NCBI GenBank assembly: GCA_900074885.1
Contig: FJUW01000068.1
Location: 1-64,000 of the forward strand
Length of the DNA: 64,000 bases
Origin: Rhynchosporium graminicola
Lineage: Eukaryota; Ascomycota; Leotiomycetes; Helotiales; Ploettnerulaceae
Direction of reading: 5' to 3'
The first letter of the stretch is position 1. The number at the start of each line of letters is the position of its first letter. A model generated the notes under the pieces. That model ran no database searches and was not told the DNA's origin. It worked only from the letters and a program-made list of their open reading frames with translations. Of this stretch, positions 10,884-24,608 are shown in pieces. A program made the position numbers and the translations under genes.

Positions 10884-13800
10884 TTAGTCTATCTCCTTAT
10901 TACTATCAAGGTAATCGTAATTATTAATTCTATCGTAGAAAGCTTTCAGCTAATTAGGTAGTCTAGCAGGAAGTCTAGCTTACGTTAAGTTATTAAGGTG
11001 GAATTATTATAGCTTAGCAGGAGCGTATTTAACGTCTATAGCGTCGTACCATATGAGATCGACGTCTTAATTTAACTAGGAAACTCGGTATAAGAGGCTA
11101 TTACGCTGCTTACGGCACGCAAGTATATCTTCGATCTCCTATTTATCGTCACTAGTAATATTAATAAGTAGTAGCAGCAGTAAGGTTTATCCTAGCAAAG
11201 GGTCGTTTAGATACTTCTATAGCTTAGCAGCAGGGAATACGTTATATACTTTTATACTAGTAAGGAGCTCTAGGCGATAAGAGCTTCTGACCTTTTTAAT
11301 TATATAGAAAAGTCTATTAGTTAGGAAGTCGAGTTTTTTACTAAGTCGAGTACTCGTAAAGTAGCGCATATCTAGCTAGATAAGGTCGTCTATAGTAAAG
11401 TCGACTTTATAGCGTAAGCGATTATAAGATTAGAATATCTTAGCTTATATACATTAGAGGCTAGATTAAGTAGTAGTCTAGGCGTCGCGCAGGCGATTAG
11501 CGTAATCTAGAGCTTACTAAGTATTCAACTTATCAGTAAGCGTAATAGAGTCAAGTAAGTCTTTCTAATTCTAATTAACGCGGAGTATATATCTATAAAC
11601 GACTTCAAAGGGTAAGAGACCTCTAAGGGATTCGTAAGGGAGAGTTATCTAGGCGTAATCTATAATAAGTAAGAATTCCGACTAGTTATCTTAATAATAA
11701 AAGATAAAAAGTCGTAATCTACGTTAGAGATATTAGTTATAGATCTCTATTTAGCTATCTATTTATAAGTAGTCTACTATAGAAAGCTATCTTTTAGTAC
11801 TAAGAATTATAATAACTATAGTCCAAAAACAGGAAAAGAATTAAAGCCCTCTATTAGAGGTAATTATTAATAGAGCTCCGAAATAGCAGTATACGTAATA
11901 TAAGTAAAGCTTTATAAAGTCGCGCGTATCAGAAGTCTTTCGGCATAAAATACTAATTACTTATTTACTAAAATAGTCGATAAATACGAGAATATTATCA
12001 TAGCTATATTTATCGCGGTTAAAGCTATAGTAGTCGACTATAATATACTCCTATAGACGTGATAATACAGGCAGAAGTTAGAGGAGGCCCGGTTTCTTAT
12101 CGCGCGGCACTTGAATTTATCAGTAAGTATAATAGTTATAGTAGTACTAGTTAATAGTTAAAGCGATTCCGTATTACTAGTATTATAATACTAGTAGTTA
12201 TAAGGTCTTCTTTACACTTAGATAGGCAGTCTCTAATCAGTTATATACTTCGCGTATAAGTAGCGTGCGAAGGTATAAGACGTCAGGTACGATTAGTCTT
12301 CCTTTATAGAGTAGAAGATCTTTTTCTATAGTTAGTTTTCTAGGAGTAGCAGAGAGAGCTTATTTCCGTAGGGCTTAGAGTAATAGCGTAGTACGATTAG
12401 CGTTAAGTACTTACTATACTATAGAAAAGACTAGCGATAAGTTAGCGACTTCTAAGGTATTAATAAGCTTAAAGTTATCTATAGAATCGGAGCTATTCCG
12501 GAGGTTACTTATAAGTAGTACTAGATCGATTTAGTCTTCGCGTAGTAGCTACTATAAACGCTAAGTTCTTTTAGCGTTATTCTAGTTATCTAATTCATCT
12601 GTTCTGCGAGAGAGAGCGTCAGCGAGTAGATTATACTTCCCAGGTCGATAAGTAATTATAAAGTTATAATCTGCAAGTAGCTCGGCCTATCGAGCTTATC
12701 ATATGTTCAGCTATTTAGAAGTTATAAAGTACTTAAGAGCTTTATAATTAGTAATAACACGGATCTGATATAGTACGCCTACAAGCTCAGATCTCTAGTT
12801 ACTAAAAGATCATATAATTATAAGTATTTCCTTATTATAAATAGCGTAATTAAGCTTAGCAGGTAGTATAGTCTTAGAGAAGTAGGCTACTAAGAACTAG
12901 TCTTCGTCGTGCTATTACGATAGCACACCTGCTATTACTCTATCACTAGCGTCTATTTCGATCATATAAAGTAGATATTACTAATAGTAGTAGAGAAGTA
13001 GTACCGAAGTAAAAGCGTACTTTAAGTGATTAAAAGCATCTTTATACTCCCTAGCGAACCGAAATAATATATTATTTTTAGTAAGTTATATAAGAGGTTT
13101 TACGATAATTCCGTAGTACTTAATAAATCATCAGTAGAAGTTGCAAAAGCCTAAGAACAATTATACGCCCTTAACTATAGTTAGGTAATTCTAAGATTAT
13201 ATAATATTAACCTTCTTAGGGTCTACCTCGATCCCAGAAGTAGAGATAATAAATCTAAGGTATTTAGTACGAGTAATATTGAATTCACACTTCTTAAGGT
13301 CGGCTTATAATCTAGCGTCTTGCAATCGTTATAGCACCTTCTATACGTGTAATTAATACTATAGTAAGTCGTTAGAGTAGATCAGAATATCGTCTAGATA
13401 TACTATATAGAAGTTATCTAAGTAGTCGAATAAGACGTTATTCATATATCGCTAGTATATCGCAGGGCCGTTAGTCAGACCGAAAGGGAATACCTTGCAC
13501 TTATATGCACTGTAATAAGTCCGGAAAGTCGTATACTCTTCAGAGGCTAGATCTATTCGAATTCGGTAGAACGCTTAGCGAATATCTAGTTTAGTAAATA
13601 TCTTAGTAGTAGAGATTCTAGCTAGTATTTTATTAATTAATAGCAGTAGATATTAATCCTTCCTCGTGAGGTTATTAAGTACGCGAAAGTCGATATAGAA
13701 TCTTAGACTTCTATTAGCTTTCTTAATAAAAAGAATAAGTATAGCGTATAGTGCTTAAGAATGTTCGATGAAACCTTTAGCTAAGTTATTAGTAATATAC

Positions 13801-16761
13801 GCCTTAACGACTTCAAGTTCTTTAGCTGATATCTTATATAAGGGGGAGTATTTAAGGTTCTTCTCAGCCCCTTCCTTAAGCTTAATTCGGTAATCGTATG
13901 AGCGATAAGGAGAGAGAATATCGCTAGCTTCCTTAGAAAAGACGTATACCTACTAGCTATACTCGTAAGGGATCTGTAGTTCTGAATCTAATTCGCTTAA
14001 GCTAATAGTAAATTACTAGGCGGTTTTATAATATTCCGTAAAATTAATAGTTAAAGATACGATAGTAGTATTACGTTACTAAACTGCGATTCGGTTATTA
14101 AGAAGCTTATCTATCTCGTAAAGAGTAGTAAAAAAGATCTTATCGTTAGAAGACTTCTAGCGTTTATATAAGAGATAGAAAGCTAGGCTACTAATCGTAT
14201 AAATCTCTAGCGCAGGAGGCTCTAGAAGAGGTCTAAGCACACGAGGTGATCTTTATCGCTTCCGAAATATCATAGTAGCTATTTTTATACTTTAAGTAGC
14301 TTCTATTAAGTCGCGAGATAGTGTTCCGAGCAACTATTAGTCTATAGTATGAATTATATAGGCGTAGTCTTATACGTAGGTCTTTAACGTAGAGACTTCT
14401 AATTAGGGTTAAAGTAGAGATTCACGCGGGATATAAGCGATAATATCGCTAAATCGTACGTACTTCGGCCGTATATCAGTAGCTTCTCTAGTGTTTTTAT
14501 AGCTATAAGTCTCCCTAGAAATGCGCTTCCGAGCTAGTAACAGTTATTTAATAACAGAGATAGAGTTAATAATAGCTCGAATATTAATAGGAGAGTTAGC
14601 TGCGCTTCGCTATTCCTTGTACGCTTCTCAGAACTAATTAAGGCGTTCGTTTCGTTTGTTAGTATCGTATTAGTAGCGCTAGTAAGTATAGTATTTATAT
14701 AAGTCCTTAATCTCGATCGGAGAGCTATAAACGTTACTAGAAGGAGTATATAGTAGCTAAATGATCTATTATTTAGAGGCATCTAAGAGTACTTAATATT
14801 CCGAAAGCTAAGTCTTCCGAGTATAATACTATAGTTTCCGAGAGTAGTAATAAGAAAGGGGATAAATACCTAAACGCGACGATCTACTATTAAATTAAGT
14901 ATCGTATAATAACTAATAGTACTACTATTAACGCTATTAAAGCCTTTAATAGGAATTGCGTTTAGTAGAGAGTGAATTAAAGGTTTTAAGAAGAAAGAAA
15001 GAGATTTAAGAAAAGAATAATTAATAAAATAGTATTTATTAGCTCCAGAATCGAGAAGTGCGAGTAGCTTATACGAGAGTCTATTCTTAGTAAGAGTAGT
15101 ACGTATAGTAAACGATTAACTACTAAGAAGCTTCGTAAGGTTAAGATATCGCATATCTTGTATATTACCTAGGAAAGAGTCTTTCCCTAGGCGTAGTCTT
15201 TTGCTAGCGGTTTAATATACTCCTAGGCGTTATCGTACGTTTCTTCGTTATTATTATCTTCTAGCTCGCTATTAACGTCATTATTAGCGTTAATTATATT
15301 AATTTGATACGGAGTGTTAGGTCGAGCTGACGACGAGCGTAGGTATAAAGTAAGCGTAAAGTAATAAGGAGTATTCGCTAGCGATTATGCACGAGGCGTA
15401 TCATTTCGTGTAAAGTATAGTACTTATTTACTAGTCGTACTAGTGTTCTTAGGCGTAAGAAGACTAATTTGCGGATAAGAAGAGGAGTTAGCACTATAGC
15501 GCTAGGAGGAGGTATTTATAGGGCGTTCCCGAGTCGCGCTAGCCTTAGCCGAAGACTCGGAATAGTAAGTCTTTTTAATAAATTAACCTTAGTCTTTAGC
15601 TTATATAGCCTTAATATATTCTTCTAGTGTCCTTAACGTTCGGTACTATTAGAAGAGCTATTTCCGTAGCTATACAGGTAGCTTCTCCTATAAGTCCATT
15701 TTTAGAGTCGATTAATTATTTACTCTAGCTTTACGAGCTAGCGTACGAAACTCGTAGTAGAACGTCTAGAAGGTCTACTTATAATCTATCTTTAGCGTAG
15801 AGTAGCTAGCTCTTGTAATTTATTAGTCGTATAGATTAGATAAGAAGGAGACGAGTTAAGTGATTATATCGAGTAAATCGATTATACTGCTTTTTTCGTT
15901 ATATTCTAGTTCTAAGAACGAGAGTTCTAAGTAAGTTCTAGCTATTCCTTCCGTTTAGTTAAGTAACTAATCTTTATAGTAATCTTCGTCGATAAAGTAG
16001 CTAGAGTAGCGCCGGAGGGCGTTACGTATCTGCACTTCCTAAAGTTTTAAAGAGTAATCGATTCTATCAGAGAGCTTATTTAGAAGGTTCAGTATCTTCT
16101 CTATACGCGTAGCGTATAATATTAATAATATTCCTCCGGTAGATTATTCTCGACGATAATTATTAAGCGTAAGAGTAGCGTTATCTTCTTTAATTAATAA
16201 TAATAGTATTATACGCGATTAAACGTTATCAAACGATATAGACTTAGTAGAGCGCTAGGTAGTTAACTAGCATAGTTCTAGGAACTTATCCCGTAACTAG
16301 CGTAGTTCCGCAGATAGGTTAGCGTTTAATTATCTCTTCTCTACGAGCTTCCTTTCTGCCTCTTATAGCTAGTGAGCGCGGTCTTCTTATGAGTTACTCA
16401 TAGTTACTATTAATATAGGGGTATTATCGGGGAGGTTTAGCGACTTAGTAAGTTCGTTAATTACAATAGGAGTTAGGGAGCTTAACTCGGACGAGGCGTT
16501 ATCGNAGTTCGTTAATTATAGTAGGAGTTAGGGAGCTTAACTCGGACGAGGCGTTATCGCGAGTACTCTCTACTATAGAGAGAGGTAGGTTATAGCGAGT
16601 ATTATAAGTCGCTAAAGAATAGGAGGTAGAGGGAGTCAGAGAACCGGTAATCGATTTATCGGACTTAGGTTACTTCGGTTTAGGTACTATTCTTCAAGTT
16701 TATACTTAGTATAAGCCTTCTCTATATAGCGTAGTCTCCTGCGTTTAGTAGCTCTAGGCAT
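10884..16761 (-). pseudogene. Element A gag-pol (protease, RT, RNase H, integrase, chromodomain)
   Basis: Minus-strand frames from a possible Gag ATG at 16761-16759 to a chromodomain near the left LTR, interrupted by many TAG/TAA. The aspartic protease site reads LLDSGAN (about 15035-15070). Reverse transcriptase reads PFGLTNGPA (about 13460-13490) and YLDDILIYS (about 13374-13410); the catalytic DD is kept, unlike the other elements here. A chromodomain with EIEDILACRK followed by YRVS (about 11155-11000) closes the protein, which is typical of chromoviruses targeting heterochromatin. No CCHC zinc knuckle was found in Gag. Frames shift between gag and pol. Not functional. Confidence 0.88.
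16451..16559. repeat. 54-bp duplication joined by a single N
   Basis: 16451-16504 and 16506-16559 are nearly identical copies with one N at 16505 between them. This looks like overlapping contig ends joined in assembly rather than a biological repeat. It lies in the gag region of element A. Confidence 0.85.
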
Positions 16762-16824
16762 AGAGGTATAATATAAGTAGATATTTACTATCTTCCCAGA
16801 CATAAGTAAAAGAGTTATAGATAA

Positions 16825-17059
16825 TATAACGCTTACTCTAGAAAAGTCTCAAAACTACCTAAGTAATAAGACCTCATATTATTATAAATATAAAGTAGTA
16901 AGAATCACTTGAGAATCTATAACTAAGGAGTAAAGAAGTAGAGAGAGAATAGAAGTATATATATAAAAAGGGGCCCCTAAACTCTACTCGTATAATCTCG
17001 CTTAGCAGTAAGTGTTTCCACTAATAGGGAGAGACCTCTAAACCTGACCAGTCGTCACA
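16825..17059 (-). repeat. Element A LTR (5' LTR in element orientation)
   Basis: 235 bp. The inner end reads TATAACGC (RIP form of TGTGACGC) and the outer end CGTCACA is intact. Followed by the target duplication GAAAT. Confidence 0.93.
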
Positions 17060-17064
17060 GAAAT

Positions 17065-17400
17065 ATATTATGAGAAATCGAAGCTCAGATGAAATAAAGA
17101 TTGAAGTCTAGCTGAAGTATTTATAGTCAATAGATATATGTAATGGGCACGTGAATATCTTACTATTAAGTTAGTTATTCGATAACTACTCGTATATAGC
17201 TAAGATACTAGAGATCTCTCGGATAACTATGAATTAGGGTTTGATTTAGCTTATTATAAATAGTACTATAAAGAAAGTCTTCGCTAACGCTCCTTTAATA
17301 ACTCCCTTAATATAAAGGAATTATGAACAGATTTTGAAGAAGGTATAATAAATACCACGGAACTTTAACTTCTATATATCGCTATCGAAATAGCCTCGAT
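17065..17400. other. Flank between elements A and B, possible HTH remnant
   Basis: RIP-free to about 17150, then RIP-affected. A plus-strand frame from about 17160 reads YSYIAKILEISRITMN, reminiscent of the helix-turn-helix of Tc1/mariner or resolvase-type proteins. It is short and unsupported by anything else. The 5' LTR expected for element B is not found here. Confidence 0.3.
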
Positions 17401-17409
17401 ATACTCCTT

Positions 17410-18985
17410 TTTTTAAGCTACTATTATAGCTTCTAACTAATAAACTAGAGACCTCTCTAGTTCTAGGGGAACTTAACGCGATCCCCCCTGCTTTACCTCC
17501 GAACCTAATCTGTTATATCCTTCCTTACTCTAAACGTCTCTTATACTAGAGAATATTAATACCTTATTAAAGAAGTACTAACTGAGAAAGAAAGGAAAAT
17601 AGAAGCGAAATTCACTAGGAGTATAATCGCTAAGTACTTCTATTACTATAGATAACTCGAATCTGATCTATTCCCTCTTATAATAATTAGCGGACTAAGA
17701 GGAAAAGAATAACTCTCTAGAAGATACTATAGATAGACTAATCTCTATATAAGATAGGTTCCTTATAGGAGTATCTCGCTTATCTTCGACTCTCCTATAA
17801 GAACTAGTACTATAATCTCCTTATATTCCGGAGTTTAATAAGCTAATAAACTCTATTCTGATACGTAGTACTAAGAGAGAGGATACTATTTCTAATAAAC
17901 TATTACTCTCTCCTAGCGCTGAATTAGTGGAGTCACGCCTAAGGAAGTCTTATCTTACTAAGAAGATCTTGCCTTTAGATAATAGATTAGACCTAACTTT
18001 CCTTTAATAGAGAGTATCGATACGAGACTAGCTAGCTATGAACTCCGATTACTACCTTATGGACCTCTCCTAGCGCGTTCTCGTATAGGGACTAGTTATT
18101 AGATTAGCTAAGGAATATCTTACGCCTTAGTACTTAGCTAATAAGTTTAAGACTAGTAATAAAATAATCTCCTTATTAGAGGAGAACTTTCTTACTAGTT
18201 TAGAAGAAGACGATTACTATAACGCTTTCTATCGCCTAGAAATATAATAATCTAGCTATACCCGTAAGACTTTCGCTGAGTTTCGTAGTCGATTTTAAAG
18301 CGCTACTATCTAAAGTAAAGTTGAAAAGAAGAAGTAGTTCTTCTATATATAGGATAAGATTATATTATCCTTACGTGCTTTAACTCTTATTATTAAACTA
18401 ACGTAGAATAAGGATTACGCTTCTATAGTTAGATCCTTACTTTCTTTTAATACTAGGTGTTACTATAACTCAGAATATACTTATCCCGAGAAAGCTACTG
18501 CCTAGGTATAATACCGCGAGCCTACTATTATTACTACGACTTCTACTAGTTCTACTTCTTACTAGTCCCTAAGCTTAGCCCCTTAATAAACTACTCCTGT
18601 ATTATATATACGTACCTCTACCCTAGTATAGGCTAGTACTTCCTCCGCGCTGAAACGCCTTGCTACCTCGACCGGAGAACCCCTTAGGTATTATAGTTAT
18701 AGATAGCTCGGTTATATTAAGCTAAGCTACTTTAACCCGCTTAAGGTTTAATTAATTATCGAATTTCCGGAAGAGAAAGAAGTAACCGAGGAAGTAGTAG
18801 AAGACGTACTCTCTGAATCTAGACTAATACTAGAGGGAAATAATAAGGCCTAGGTAAAAACTCCTTCTTAAGTCTATATAAGTATAATCTCTTTAATCTT
18901 AATCTTAACTCCCTGATAAGAGGCAAGTAATTTATATACCTGACTATAGTTAGTAGGAACAGGCTAGGAGTCTCTATAAATAGCT
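17410..18985 (+). pseudogene. Element B gag with zinc knuckle
   Basis: One frame can be read from about 17410 through TAG/TAA-only interruptions for about 520 codons. Near its end (about 18682-18735) a CCHC knuckle of the pattern CX2CX4HX4C is visible with RIP changes: the Cys and His positions now read Tyr in YYSYRQLGYIKLSY, with the Q a TAG. An acidic stretch rich in Glu and Val follows. Gag would form the particle and bind element RNA. The start is not resolved because the 5' end of the element is missing. Confidence 0.75.
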
Positions 18986-21900
18986 TAATCGATACTAGAG
19001 CGAATAGCTATCTGTTTATTAATTATACTCTTACTAGATAACTATCAGGGGCCCTCGGTATTAAAATCGAGCTATTACTTTATTCTATTCTAATGCGTAG
19101 TTTCTAATAATCCGTTAGAACTTATATTACTTATTTTATATATTTATATCTTTCTATTAATAGTAGGCGTATTTATAACTGCCCTTTTATTCTTCTCGAT
19201 TTAGGATAGTAAGATATGATTATTAGTATTAAATAGATATAACGATTTCAAGTTAAGCTAGATATGCTCTACTATAAGCTACTATAGCTAGAACTATAAT
19301 AAGGAGATAATTATAACTTTATCGACTTATAAACTTAGTATTAATCGATCTTATTAAATTAATATTAACGCGCGGGACTTAGCTATAAATTAGCTAAACT
19401 AATACTAATTACTCTAAATAGTAGCGATATAGTATATTAACGTATTATCCTTAGTATTTAACTTATTTCCGCTTATCGCTAAGGAATCCGAATCCTTTTC
19501 CGTCCCGAATTCATTAAGAAAAGTACTCGCGCTAAAACCCTATTATAAGTGCTTCTCTTAACCTCTAAGGATCTAGAAACCGGTTCTGATTTACTAAATT
19601 AGTACTATAGCTTTTTACTTTAATATAAAACGCGAAAGCTCTGAATTATTCTTTATTAATATCTATAAGATAGATTGCCTTTTATAAGACTATCTAAATA
19701 GTAACTCTCCTAAGGATCCTGATACCGAATAACTCGTAGCCGAAAAACTACCGGAATAATACTATACTCTTAAGGAGGCCTTTTCTAAGCGGGATTCTAA
19801 TATTCTTCTGCTATATCGCTTATATAACTATAAAAATTATTCTAGAAGAACTATTACTTAATATATATTCGCCTTTATATCGATAATCTATAGACGAACT
19901 ATAGATAACTAAGGAGTACTTTATAGAGAACCTAGATAAGGGATTTATCGAATCTAGCTAAAGTCCCTTCGTATTACTTATATTATTCGTTAAGAAAGCT
20001 AATAGATGATTATACTTCTATATTAATTATCGTAAGCTTAATACGATCACTCGAAAGGATTTATATCAAATACTTAGGATTAATAAGCTCTTAACTTATA
20101 TACCTAAAGTAGTAATTTTTACTAAACTAGATATCCGAGTAATATTTAACTATATCTATATAGACCCCGAATCAGAGGAGTATACTACCTTCCGAACCCG
20201 CTTCGGATTTTATAAATATAAGATACTCCTTTTTAGGCTCTATAATAGACTTAGTATATACTAATAATATATGAATAATATACTACTAGACTACTTAGAC
20301 GATTTCTATATAGCTTACTTAGATAATATTCTTATATACTCAGAGATACTCTAAGAATATAAGAGATATATTAAATTAGTATTATAACGCTTAATAGATA
20401 TCGGACTCTAAGTAGATATTAAGAAAAGCGAGTTCTATATTACTTAGACTAAGTACCTTGGATATATTATTACTACTAATAGAATCGAGCCAGATCCTAA
20501 GAAGGTAATACTATTAGTAGACTAGAAGTACCTCGAAATAGTAATAGCTATGAAATCTTTCTTAGGATTCTATAGTTTCTACTATTAATTTATTCGGAAT
20601 TTCGGTCTTATCGCTAAACCTCTCTTAATACTTACTAGGCTTATAGTACTATAGAATTTCACTAACGATTATAGGAAATCCTTCGACGAGTTATATTAAT
20701 AGCTACTATTAGTATAGAAACTATATTATTTCGACCCTGAATTATAGACTAAACTAGAAACTAATACCTCTAATAGTATAATAGCTAGAGTTATCTTCTA
20801 ATTATATGAAGATAACTAATAGTATCTAATTAGATTCTACTCTTATATTCTTAATAGATATAAACTAAACTAGAAGATCTATAATAAGGAATTATATATT
20901 ATTAGTAAGTCTTTCCGGAAATAGAGACCTGAACTTATATCTCTATAACGCTATACTAGCGTATATATAGACTATCGATCCTCAGAGTACTTTATAACTA
21001 CTAAGGTCCTAACTAGTAAGTAAGTTAGATAGATAGAATTCCTATCTGAATTTAACTTCTAAATTATATATATACTTAGTAAAGATAACGCTAAAGCTAA
21101 TATCTTTAGCTATAAGGAATAAGACCTAAGGATATAAGAATAGCAGAAGCGGGATAATAGATCTTAGGTTTTACTACCTTTAGACCGCTTAGACTCTAGG
21201 ATTAACGCAGAGCTAGCTAAATATTATATCGATTAAATTAGTTATATATACTTAATATCGCTAAGAACTAATATACTATCGGAACTCGCATATAACTCCT
21301 TTAATTTAATCGAAAAACTATACTAATTCAACTAAGAATTATTCTCTAATAAACGGAATATATTAGGAAATAGCTATATAACTAATAATAGCTTACTACT
21401 TTATAATAGTTATCTATATATATAATACTATACTTTATTATATACTTGTTTAATTAGCGAAGTCTATGATTAAGTTTCTTCTGCTTATCTAAATACTTAT
21501 AAGACTACCGAAATGATTTCTACTTATTATTATTAGAAAGGACTCGTATCGGATATAAAACGATATACTTATAATTACTACTCTTACTAGTACTCTTATC
21601 TGAAGCAGACGAAATAGTAAGGATTCCTCTATTTATTACTAGTACTTAGCTACCTTATATAGTACTTAGCTATAGATTTTAAGGACTTCCCGCCTAATAA
21701 CTAGGGGTTCAATAGAATATAAGTATTTATTAACCGCCTAAGGAAGGACTTCGTATTAGTACTATACTACTATAATATCGATACCCGCGGGATAGCGATA
21801 CTATTTATCTAATAGATATATTATTTCGGATATACTCTTAAATTAATTATATCTAACTAAGGAGCTTAGTTTATCTTATTCTTCTAGTAAGAGTTTTATT

Positions 21901-22870
21901 ATATAATTAGAGTTCAGGTTAAGCTCTCTACTTCATTCTACTAGGAAACTAATAGATAAATAGAGATTATGAACTAGTATATTAACTAACGCTTTAGACC
22001 TTTCGTTAATTATTACTAAAGTAACTAGAGCGAACTATTACTAATAATAAACCGCGCTTAAGTAACCTTACCTTATGATTCTATTAGTATAGCGCTATAT
22101 ACTCTTAAATACGATATATTACTACGGAATAGCTAAGATTAGAAGTAACTTATTATATTTATACTATAAGAGAAGCTTAATTATACTAATACTAAATCCT
22201 TAGCTAAACGTACTAAATCCGCTATCGATTTTATAAAAGCTAATATACTAGCTGCTTAGTAGAGGATATGCGCTATAATTAACCTGAAATAGCGTAATAT
22301 CGACTAGGAAGTTAAAGATAGGGTATTTCTCTCTATAAGGAACCTTAAGAATAACTAGCTAAGTAAAAAGCTATCTAGCCTCTAGGCAGGACTATACTAA
22401 GTCCTAGCTAAGATCAGATACTCTTATAAAATAGATTTACCTCTTAGATCTTCTATATATAATATATTCGCCTTAGAATTACTCTTTTAAGGACCCGGAT
22501 AACCTATTACTAAGCTAGGAGCTATTAAACTTACCCTTAGAGGTTATCGCTACTTAAGAAGAGTAGGAGTTATAAGATATACTTACTATATAGCTCCTAA
22601 GAGGTAATCTAAAGTATTAAGTTAGCTAGCTAGGCTACGACTTAGACCTAACTTAGTATAACGCTTCCGACTTAATAGATACTCTATATAAGCTTAGAGA
22701 CTTCTACGCTACTAACGTAAGTAAACCTAGACCTCTATATAAACTAGATTAATAGATTAAGGCTTAAGAAGACGGAATAGATAACTATAGTTACTTAGAG
22801 GATAATAAACTATTATAGATACTAGTATTAAAATTTTATTACTAAGGATAATCCCTCGATTATACTCTAT
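18986..22870 (+). pseudogene. Element B pol (PR-RT-RNase H-IN-chromodomain)
   Basis: The protease site reads IDTRANSYLF (about 18987-19017), where DTGAN is expected, so the active-site Gly has become Arg. Reverse transcriptase reads AYLDNILIYS (about 20310-20345), i.e. YLDD changed to YLDN. RNase H follows at about 20740-21000 and integrase core at about 21400-22100 (AIDFKDFPP near 21670). A chromodomain-like segment with KYQVSQLGYDLDLTQYNA-type residues (the Qs partly TAG) lies at about 22546-22700. Both catalytic changes are those expected from RIP. Not functional. Confidence 0.82.
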
Positions 22871-22880
22871 AATAACGTCG

Positions 22881-23984
22881 TATCTAAAACTCTACTTCCT
22901 CTACTACTTCTACTTTACTAGCTTTCTCCCCTAAGGTCTCCGGAGCTTCTAGTAAATCTGGAATATCTGGAATCGGAATTACTATATCTAACTCCTTATC
23001 TAAATTTACTAACGTAGCTCTAGCAGTAGACCGAGTATAATAGCTAATCCTACGGGCTTTCTTCTTTAGAGAGGGTCCGGGAGTATCTAGATCTGACGCT
23101 ATCTCTGAACTAGAAGGCAAATTCCTTTTTTCCCTAGTATTAGATATTATAGCCTTAAATATAGCCTTCTTTATAAATTCCTATATAATAGTATTTAACT
23201 CTTTCGTCTGCTTTAATACTATTTATATTATTAACTTCGATTTCGCTAAATCTATTATTAAAAGATCTAAATCTTATATCACGTTAGTATTATACTAGTA
23301 TCTAATAGTTTAAAGATCTTAACTTATTACTTTAATAAACTCTAACTCCTTAAATACTTTCTCTATAGATCGCGTTAAAGCCTAAGTCTCTACTAATTAT
23401 ATAGTAGTAATCTCTAATATAGTAGTAAGAGTAATAGATTTCGCGAGATAATAGATCTGATTAATAGCCTTATAAGTAGCTATAATACCGCCTCGATTTA
23501 GCTCCGCGTCCTTAGCTTCGCTACTAGGAAGTAAACTAGATAAAATAGTATACTCTATATTAACGTAGTTAAGTAACTATAACACGTTAGTATATATAAC
23601 TATATTTAAGCCTAAGTAACTTATATACTTATAACTGCTCTTTAATACTAAATAATACTTATAAAGCTTAGAGTTAAGCTTATTAAATAAATATAGAAGT
23701 TCTAGAATAAGAGTATTATTATACTTTAGCTTAAGGAAAGCGCGAATATATCATAGGTAATATATACGATACGCCGCTGAAAGGGTACTAGCGGGAACTA
23801 GTAAGAGCACTATAGGAGTTAGCGTTATAGATCTATGAAATACTCGTATTTCACTTAAAGACTATCCCTAATACTAAAGTAGGAAACTTACTTATAATAA
23901 GAGAAAGTTGATTAGGTCGATTAATATATAAGATTATAGTAGACTACTATAGTAGTTAGTAATAATACTTACTCTAGGAACTAT
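22881..23984 (-). pseudogene. Element B opposite-strand ORF, about 365 codons
   Basis: Antisense to gag-pol, between the chromodomain and the 3' LTR. A single minus-strand frame runs from a likely start (now ATA, 23984-23982) to about 22881, broken only by TAG/TAA/TGA. The last 78 codons (22884-23120) are still open. The middle is helical and Leu/Ile-rich (for example ATYKAINQIYYLAKSITLTT). The tail has a basic patch PSLKKKARR and an acidic C-terminus (VEVVEEVEF). I do not recognise the family. The copia element D has a similar PG-SLKK-R patch in its own opposite-strand ORF. The codon pattern of RIP damage argues that this was once coding. A TATA-like box lies 87 bp upstream. Confidence 0.6.
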
Positions 23985-24070
23985 ATCGTTGTCTAAGGAG
24001 AGTAAACTTATAAGTTAGAGTAGTTATCGTAATTGAAAAGGAAAGGCTCTAATATTAATAAACCCCTTCC

Positions 24071-24078
24071 TTTATATA
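24071..24078 (-). promoter_or_regulatory. TATA-like box for the element B opposite-strand ORF
   Basis: TATATAAA on the minus strand, about 87 bp before the inferred start at 23984. Confidence 0.4.
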
Positions 24079-24339
24079 CTCTACGCTCTACTTAAACTCG
24101 ACTCCTGTTATAAACAGATAAAGTAAATATAGCTTACCGCCCGATTTAGAAGCTATAACTAATATAGTACTATTATAGTAACGTAACTAGTCAGAACCTG
24201 ATAAGGAATTTACTACTACTAAAGAGCGGCTAGCGCTTATTACGCGAATATCAACGAAAACAGTTATAATAAAGACTAATTTCTAATATAAACTATAACC
24301 TTCCGAGCTTAGGGTTAAGCTCTTCTTAAGGAGGGGTAA

Positions 24340-24608
24340 TATAATAATAACTTACCTGAATATCATATAAGAAGAAGGATAGATACTAGGGCCTAAGTCA
24401 ATAGGTATCCCGGTATAACTAGTATCCGACTCGATATAGTATCGGACTAGTACTAGTATATATATATAAAGTGCTTTATACTTTATCTCTTTTCTTCTTC
24501 CTTCCTTATCTTTTTATTTCCTTAGTAGTAGACTATATAAGATCGCTCTTAGCCTCCCTACTTGTTTTATTCTTGCTCGTATACCGCCTCGAGTCTTGTG
24601 TCGTTACA
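24340..24608 (+). repeat. Element B 3' LTR (269 bp)
   Basis: Begins TATAATAATAACTTACC directly after a polypurine tract and ends GTGTCGTTACA. It contains TATATATATAAAG (about 24460) and a CT-rich transcription-start-like region. No second copy is seen in the window, so the left border rests on the polypurine tract and on analogy with element C. Confidence 0.65.

Larger units (their letters stand above)
10613..17059 (-). mobile_element. Element A: Ty3/gypsy LTR retrotransposon, RIP-degraded
   Basis: Two 235-bp LTRs flanked by the target duplication GAAAT enclose 5,977 bp. A purine-rich tract on the minus strand next to the left LTR (C run at 10851-10858) and readable protease, reverse transcriptase and chromodomain show that it runs right to left. 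It has no extra opposite-strand ORF, unlike most other elements here. It sits in RIP-free DNA on both sides, so RIP stops at its edges. Confidence 0.93.
17400..24608 (+). mobile_element. Element B: Ty3/gypsy retrotransposon, 5'-truncated
   Basis: Gag, protease, reverse transcriptase, RNase H, integrase and chromodomain read left to right. They are followed by an opposite-strand ORF, a polypurine tract (AAGGAGGGG, 24329-24336) and a 3' LTR. No copy of the LTR is found on the left, so the 5' end is missing. All coding parts are RIP-degraded. Confidence 0.85.

Noticed and set aside
14534..14782. 82-codon minus-strand frame inside element A
   Set aside because: It lies in pol, in a frame different from the readable protease and RT. 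Probably an accidental frame.
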